Positions 58,400 to 64,000 of a stretch of DNA of 64,000 nt are shown here, in pieces; the first letter of the stretch is position 1; every line of letters starts with the position of its first letter. The DNA is from Melitaea cinxia (Eukaryota > Arthropoda > Insecta > Lepidoptera > Nymphalidae): NCBI RefSeq assembly GCF_905220565.1, contig NC_059397.1, positions 16,803,001 to 16,867,000 on the forward strand, in the 5' to 3' direction. The notes under the pieces were generated by a model. The model did not search any database, was not told where the DNA came from, and saw only the letters and a list, made by a program, of their open reading frames with translations. A program made the position numbers and the translations under genes.

Positions 58400-59094
58400 C
58401 TAATTACCGTGACGTGTCCGCACACCAACTTAATCTTAAAACTTGCTTGTAATTTTTATAGCGTATAGATTTACTTTGATCCATTCAACGTTTTAAACGA
58501 TATTAAGCAGCGTGTATCGCATAACAAAATATCAACTCAATAGAACCAGTCTACAAATAATTATTATGAAGTAATCGTATGTCCAATGGAAACTTCTAAT
58601 TACCGTAACATCTGCTGTTCTCGAGTATATATCCCTAAATAAAAGTATTTGGCACATCACTACCGTACGCATCGCGTCTCCCCAGTGGGTGCCGAGGTCC
58701 ATCAGCAGTTGTATGACTCTTATGTTAGTGTACCACCAATGAAGCACGTGAGTATATAATTACCGTAGCCTTGGTTAAAAACTTTTCTAATTACCGTTGT
58801 TCTTATTTTAATACTAGATTTTTAAGATAGACCCAAGTTGATCATGTAAATGGAGACAGTACTTTGGCCTCCGTACGTTGTAATAAGCTAGAATTTGTAT
58901 ACTGCGTCGGTTTTAAACATTTTTGTGAAAATGTATCGTTTTCTAATTACCGTATACCAATTACCATATGTTTATAATTACCGTTGTATGAAAAAGTAAT
59001 ACTTGTTTACCGCGGTTTTCGTAGATTATTATTATCATTGTCCGTAAATATGTCTATATTATATGCTGACCATTCATCAAATTATTTAATTTAT

Positions 59095-60132
59095 AGGATA
59101 GGAAAACCCAAAAAGACCAAAGAGGAAGTCAAAGAAAATAGAAGGCTTGCCGCGCAACAACGCCGAGAACGAATTAAAAATGCCCCTTTTTGTATTAGCA
59201 ATCAAAAAAAAAAAAAGAGAAAGAAGGGTACAATAAAAAAAAATAAAAAAATACTGCCTATCTGCGAAATGTCACCAAAAGCCGGAAGAAAACTCAAAAA
59301 AGAAGTAGAGAAAATTTCAGAACTTACTATAAAAGACAAAAGGAAAAGGGAAAATTGAAAACAATCGAGGAAGAAGGGACCTTAGATATAGAGGTGCTTG
59401 ATAACAATATAAGAGATCCTCTTGAAACTCTGTCACACCACATCTCAATGATTTATCATATTCGCTGCGCTAAAAAGTACCCTAAAAGAGTACAAAATTG
59501 TCCCGAAAATCCCAAATCAAAAAAAGAAGATAACTAACAAGACGAAATTTTTCGGCAGTCGACTTTTTTTGAAAAAGAATTAGTTCCCTTAACACCCAAT
59601 TTAACACCCATTTTTCCTCACACCAAATTTTAAACCTTCTTTAACCACATCAACGCCGCGTCCAACTAGTGCTCTGTCATCATCTTTTACTGAAAGTATG
59701 TTATTTTATTATTAATCAATAATGAACATTTCACCGAAAATAAACGAACGAGCGTCTTCCTTGTGTTCAACACCAACTTCACCATCTTCAAAGATAACTG
59801 TCGAGAAACCGATACGTAAAAAATCTCACTCTTATTGTTATTTAGAAGGCATGTATAGAAAACAAATAAAGAAATGTCATATTTGAGACAAAACAATAGA
59901 GCTAAGAAGAGCAAAAGAAAAGTACAGGAAGCAAGCATTAAGACTGAAATATAAAACACGCTACATCCAAAACCAAAACAAAGTCATGATAAAGAAATAG
60001 AACCAAAGTATTTACATAATAATAATATAGGGACTACTGTAGAGAAAACCAAACAAGACGTCCAAATTTTTGTAGAGCAAGATGAGATCAGTCGCATTTG
60101 TCCTGGCAAGAGAAAATATATTTCAAGAAAAA
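59095..60132 (+). pseudogene. Broken gene for a Lys/Arg-rich coiled-coil protein
   Basis: The first part is open: RIGKPKKTKEEVKENRRLAA, then QQRRERIKNAPF and a later EMSPKAGRKLKKEVEKI, stopping at 59356-59358. Further on, LRRAKEKYRKQALRLKYKTR (about 59896-59955) and a QDEISRICPGKRKYISRKM segment (60079-60132) are in other registers with stops between. The order and motifs resemble a family of uncharacterised lepidopteran transposon-associated proteins that I recall only by pattern (R/K-D-D-V-S-R-x-x-x-G-K-K). At least three stops or frame changes make it non-functional. The repeat at 60133 cuts it off. Confidence 0.5.
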
Positions 60133-60412
60133 TGTGGCGTGAACTCATGTGTCTTGTCTTGTCTTGCCCATAGTCACCACGCTGGGCAGGCGGGTTAGAG
60201 ACCGAAGGGCTGGTTATGTTGCACCTAAGACGCTGCTGCCCGTCTTCGGCCTGTGTATTTCAAAACCAGTAGTTGGATGATTATCCCGCCATCGGTCGGC
60301 ACTTTTAAGTTCCAGGGTGGTAGTGGAACTGTGTAATCCCTTAGTCGCCTCTTACGATACTCACGGGAAGAGAGGGAGTGGCTATATTCTTACCGCCGTA
60401 ACCACACAGCAT
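60133..60412. mobile_element. CCACTGCTGGACATAGGCC-family insert, truncated
   Basis: It begins TGGCGTGAACTCATGTGTCT and continues through CACCACGCTGGGCAGGCGGG and CGCCTCTTACGATACTCACG to CCGTAACCACACAGC. It lacks the CATCATTACAGCC end. It interrupts the pseudogene within the K-x-x-I/V motif region, so it arrived after the transposon. Confidence 0.7.
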
Positions 60413-60612
60413 ATTTTCTAATTACCGTTACATTAAATATAAAAATTTTCTAATTACCATACCCATAAAATTTTTAAGTCTCATTATTTAGAAAACCACA
60501 ATTAACTGTTACATGCCAAATTAATTATTGAATTCGTATTTTTGATTTGTTTCATATTTTAATGTGTTTAAGTCAAATCAGTGAAAAATAAAAAACGTCA
60601 CGGTAATTAGGC

Positions 60613-61095
60613 AAAGAACGCCGAATTGGAGAATGACCGACGGACCTCTCACTGTCGGTTTGATTTAGGGCCATGGTTGACATTGAGGAAAAATGGAACG
60701 TAGTTTCCTCTTTCTGCAGATCCGTAATACTGCGGAAGGAAGCAGCGAACGATAGCGAGAATAAAATCCAAACTCACTCCCAATTGGTCGCGGAAGACGC
60801 GATCTGCGACGCAAGACCAACCGCCATAACACAGGGCCAGCGAACGAAGGATCGGTCGATCTATCGTTCGCATTGCACGGTCCCGAGGAGGGAGGCGACC
60901 TTAGTGTTCTAGGCTCACGACTCTCAGGAGTCGCTAATCGCGACGGAACCTTAGGCGGGAACGCGAAAATGTCCCCATACCCAGGTATGTCGAAGGAATA
61001 CCCCACAGGCTTAAGTCATTTCGAGTCCGACGTAGCCCATGGCTCATGCCCGGGCCATGGTGTATCCATAACGGATTTCTCCTGAGTCAACAAAA
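60613..61095 (+). mobile_element. GC-rich LINE 3' region with poly-A
   Basis: The block contrasts with the AT-rich flanks, has no continuous frame, and ends GTGTATCCATAACGGATTTC, CTCC and then an A run (61089-61096). The TCCATAxxGGATTT ending matches the LINE tail at 38402-38615. It starts 2-3 bp after the transposon end. The frames 60649-61085 on both strands are not genes. Confidence 0.55.
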
Positions 61096-61513
61096 AAAAG
61101 TTATAACAAAAATAATATCAAAATTATGAAAAGATGTGGAAATTGAAATATAAGGATAATATAGGAATCACGTCTGTAAAATACATTAGTTTCAGCAGAA
61201 GGAAAAATAAAAACTATAAGTATACTCAAAAGAATATATTCTAGATCTTTTTCAATTCCATACATTTCCTATTCATTTTAGCCCGAAATTACGACTTATA
61301 AATTTTTCTTATGCTCGGACTCAATCCAGGCGTAAAAGTTGTCCCACTAGTTCTCGAAATTTAAATCGAAAAATAACTTGGAATTAACTTTTTTTCGTTC
61401 AAAAATTTATTTCGTGTGTTTTATGTGCAATTATTTCATTTTAATTTACGCAGAAACATGTATATTAAGTATATTATTTTTTAAACTTTTTCTCTTTTTT
61501 CGGAATTTCACTC

Positions 61514-61582
61514 ATTTCAGCCTATCACTGTCCACTGCTGGATTCCTTCACAACTTCGTGCCAAAAATGGCGAGAACTCATG
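61514..61582 (+). repeat. CCACTGCTGGA-family fragment
   Basis: ATTTCAGCCTATCACTGTCC, ACTGCTGGATTCC, then GTGCCAAAAATGGCGAGAAC are a short piece of the repeat at 19758. Confidence 0.6.
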
Positions 61583-64000
61583 TATTTACAAGAATGTATA
61601 AACATAGTTTTTATTTAATCGAGATTATTTTAGTAAAATTAGTCTCCAAGAGCGAAAAGAGAAAGAAAATATGTATTGACGTTAAGTAAATCCATTTATA
61701 TTTTAATAAAGTTATTTATATTTATGTTTAAAAATATAACAATTTATTTGTGCAGTAATCTTTCCTGTTCACGCTTCGATCTTGACATTTCTTATAGTTT
61801 AGATTGTATCTTATACATGTGAACAGATCGTTTTATTTCGGAGAAGATGGTTGAACCTATATTCTTAAGGCCATATAGCGTTCAATTATTTAAATCGGCC
61901 TAAACCCTTAATGTAGATTTTTTTTTATTATTTTTTTATTTTTTTAAATGCTTTTACATTCATTGCAATGGAAATGTTTGTGTAAAAGAATATGGAATTC
62001 GAAAGCCTTAGCCAACTTTGGAAATAAAATAAGATAAACGTAATTAAAGCATAATTTTAGATTTAGTTTACTTTAGTTACTGTTATCGTGTGGTAGGATA
62101 AAGTGTACTTAGAGTAATTTTCTATATATCAAGTAAATAAATAAATAAAATAAATCAACCATTCACATAATTTTGTCTATAAGCTTTAAAGCATCACGCT
62201 GTGTCTAAAAGGTGCACTGTTGTATCTACAAAAGTCAAGTAAGTAAGTGTGTATAATATTTTGTAAGCAAACTTCGATATAGCGACTCCAATGATTTTTG
62301 CAGAGGGACGCAAACAGTATCTAAAGCTACGACTCTATGCCTTTCTGTATAATATATTATTGTGTACCTTGTTAGGATCTAAGTATCCGTTATGATTACA
62401 ATCTCAACAAAGAGTTATGAATCAATTGACTTCACGTAAATCAATCAACTTCTATTAGTAATAGAATTCGTTTAATATTATGATTTTGTTTAGTAAAAGG
62501 ATATGTACTAAGGTATTTCTTATTCACTTACTTTAGGAAATGGTTAGTTCAACTTACGTTTGCTTAGTCATGTTGAGTTACTAATATCATTATTTTTTAA
62601 GCTTTGATTTAAACGAGAGTTAAAGCGAATATCATTTTGAAATATTTTGACGACATTGCAGATGCCATGGTTGTAAATTCGTGAAATGATCGTGAATGGT
62701 TTATCACTTCTATTATTTACATGTTGGTTTATTTAAGTACATAAATCTTTTATTTCACATAACCTTGTCTGACAAATAGTGAATACAAAACGCGTCCTTT
62801 ATCTTACGAATTTTCGATCAGGATCACGTGTCTTGACGCGAGTTTAACATTTTTTTACCCATTACAAATATATATATAATTTGGTACAGTCGTTTGGAAA
62901 CTATAAGGGTACATACAGAAGACAAGGTTCGATATTTAATAAGACAATCCAGTACGCAATAATGCATTCCTAAGTTATTATTATTGTAAATTATATACGA
63001 CCTATTCACTTTTGATAATTTAAAAGAAAAACGAATGTACTTTGACTAATTTTAATTTAATTGAACAGTAGTTTTAACATTGGATCAGCAGAAAGATTTG
63101 GTTCGTAATTCTATAGGTATATTAATACATAAATCAAAAAATTTCTACCCCCTTTTCACGAATATTGCGCGGACGGAGGAGTATGAAATTTTTCACAGTT
63201 ATAGTTTATTTAGAGAGTGCAGAATGCTAATATTTTATTAAAATAATGCGGAAAAAATACATTATATAAATAAAAAAAAAAAATTACTCACACTACCATA
63301 TATTTGACACACACGCGTCAATAAATTTAAGAATAGATTATAGACAATAGATTAATATTCTTTGTCTTTACTGAAATTTATATACGAGTACATACTCTTT
63401 TAATTATTATTATAGAAGTATAGTCTTTGACAACATAATCTTTAAAATGTTCAAACTTATAATTTAAATTAATTACGGGTGAATTTCGACCACCGGACGA
63501 CCACTAGTCCAAATTATTTAGCATCATATTTTAAAAGCAATAATGTCGATTTTTCTATAAACATATTCAAAGTGTCTTACCATTGGTCGGTAGATTATCA
63601 ACTCTATCAGAAAATAATAAAAATCATTTTTGAAGTGTAATATACTTCAACTTTTTATATGCTTCTCGTATAAAAGTATTTTATTGTTTTTAGAGTATAT
63701 TAATAAATTTTATTATTGTATGCATTATGGTAATGTATCGTACAGATCATTTAGTCTTTGATTTTTATGTATTTAATTTGCATATTAGTGCATTATTTTC
63801 AGTGGGTTATTTATATAAAAAAAAAAAAAATACAGACTGCTTTATTTTTATCTATATTTATTTATATCTATAGGTATATATAACATATGCAGACTTTTTA
63901 ATACATATTACGTAATAATAAATGCAAATTGCTAATTATACTCATCAATCAGATATTTAGATATGTGTTCTTGATACAATTTTTTGATCCGTAATGAGAT
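61583..64000. other. Non-coding, AT-rich
   Basis: No exon, RNA or named repeat is supported on either strand. Confidence 0.45.

Larger units (their letters stand above)
58400..60610 (+). mobile_element. Candidate DNA transposon with TAATTACCGT repeats
   Basis: CTAATTACCGTGACGT at 58400-58415 is the exact reverse complement of ACGTCACGGTAATTAG at 60595-60610, giving 16-bp terminal inverted repeats. Plus-strand copies of TAATTACCGT or CTAATTACCGT lie at 58596, 58757, 58787, 58943, 58975 and 60418, with CAATTACCAT at 58958 and TAATTACCAT at 60451. Subterminal repeats of this sort usually bind a transposase. The interior carries a broken basic coiled-coil gene and a later repeat insertion. No clear target-site duplication was seen beyond a possible TA. 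Confidence 0.6.

Noticed and set aside
60649..61085. Overlapping frames on both strands in GC-rich sequence, up to 113 codons.
   Set aside because: The block ends in poly-A and shares its terminal motif with another LINE tail; no frame has recognisable protein features.
1..64000. A CRISPR array, operon or other prokaryotic system.
   Set aside because: Intron-containing gene structure, SINEs and LINE tails show this is insect nuclear DNA; no regularly spaced repeats were found.

Overview
The window looks like a nuclear genome segment from a lepidopteran insect, probably a butterfly. It is strongly AT-rich, has spliced genes with short GT-AG introns, and carries many interspersed repeats of types I recognise from moth and butterfly genomes: elements bounded by AACCGACTTC / GAAGTCGGTT, tRNA-derived SINEs, a family with the phrase CCACTGCTGGACATAGGCCT, and 5'-truncated LINE tails. 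The order is inferred from these repeats, not from a database match.

Positions 1-41494 hold no protein-coding gene that I can support. The stretch is intergenic DNA and/or a long first intron. It contains SINE and LINE fragments, MITE-like elements, perfect palindromes, three retroelement insertions with perfect 12-15 bp target-site duplications, and a tRNA-like sequence inside a terminal inverted repeat.

Positions 41495-55068 (+) carry one large multi-exon gene. I reconstructed 13 exons by joining reading frames across GT-AG boundaries; every junction keeps the frame and the last exon ends in TAA. The visible part encodes 2653 residues and its 5' coding end was not found. The product is a very Thr/Ser-rich, mucin-like, largely disordered protein with no cysteine. 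It has a basic Arg/Ser-rich N-terminal part, several short hydrophobic helical modules, a duplicated LPNNTV-x-RK motif, four to six copies of a helical motif ending in LLxALLxATG, and a compact C-terminal region with a Trp-rich WLWQQW segment. It is probably secreted or extracellular (apical matrix, cuticle or gut-lining type), but I could not assign it to a named gene. Eleven of its twelve introns are phase 0, so most internal exons could be skipped without a frameshift.

Positions 55069-56200 fit a 3' UTR. From 56200 to the end there is no intact gene. The main item is a candidate 2.2-kb DNA transposon (58400-60610) with 16-bp terminal inverted repeats and at least six further exact copies of the TAATTACCGT core plus variants. 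It contains a broken gene for a lysine/arginine-rich coiled-coil protein and is itself interrupted by a repeat. A GC-rich LINE tail with a poly-A end follows it directly.
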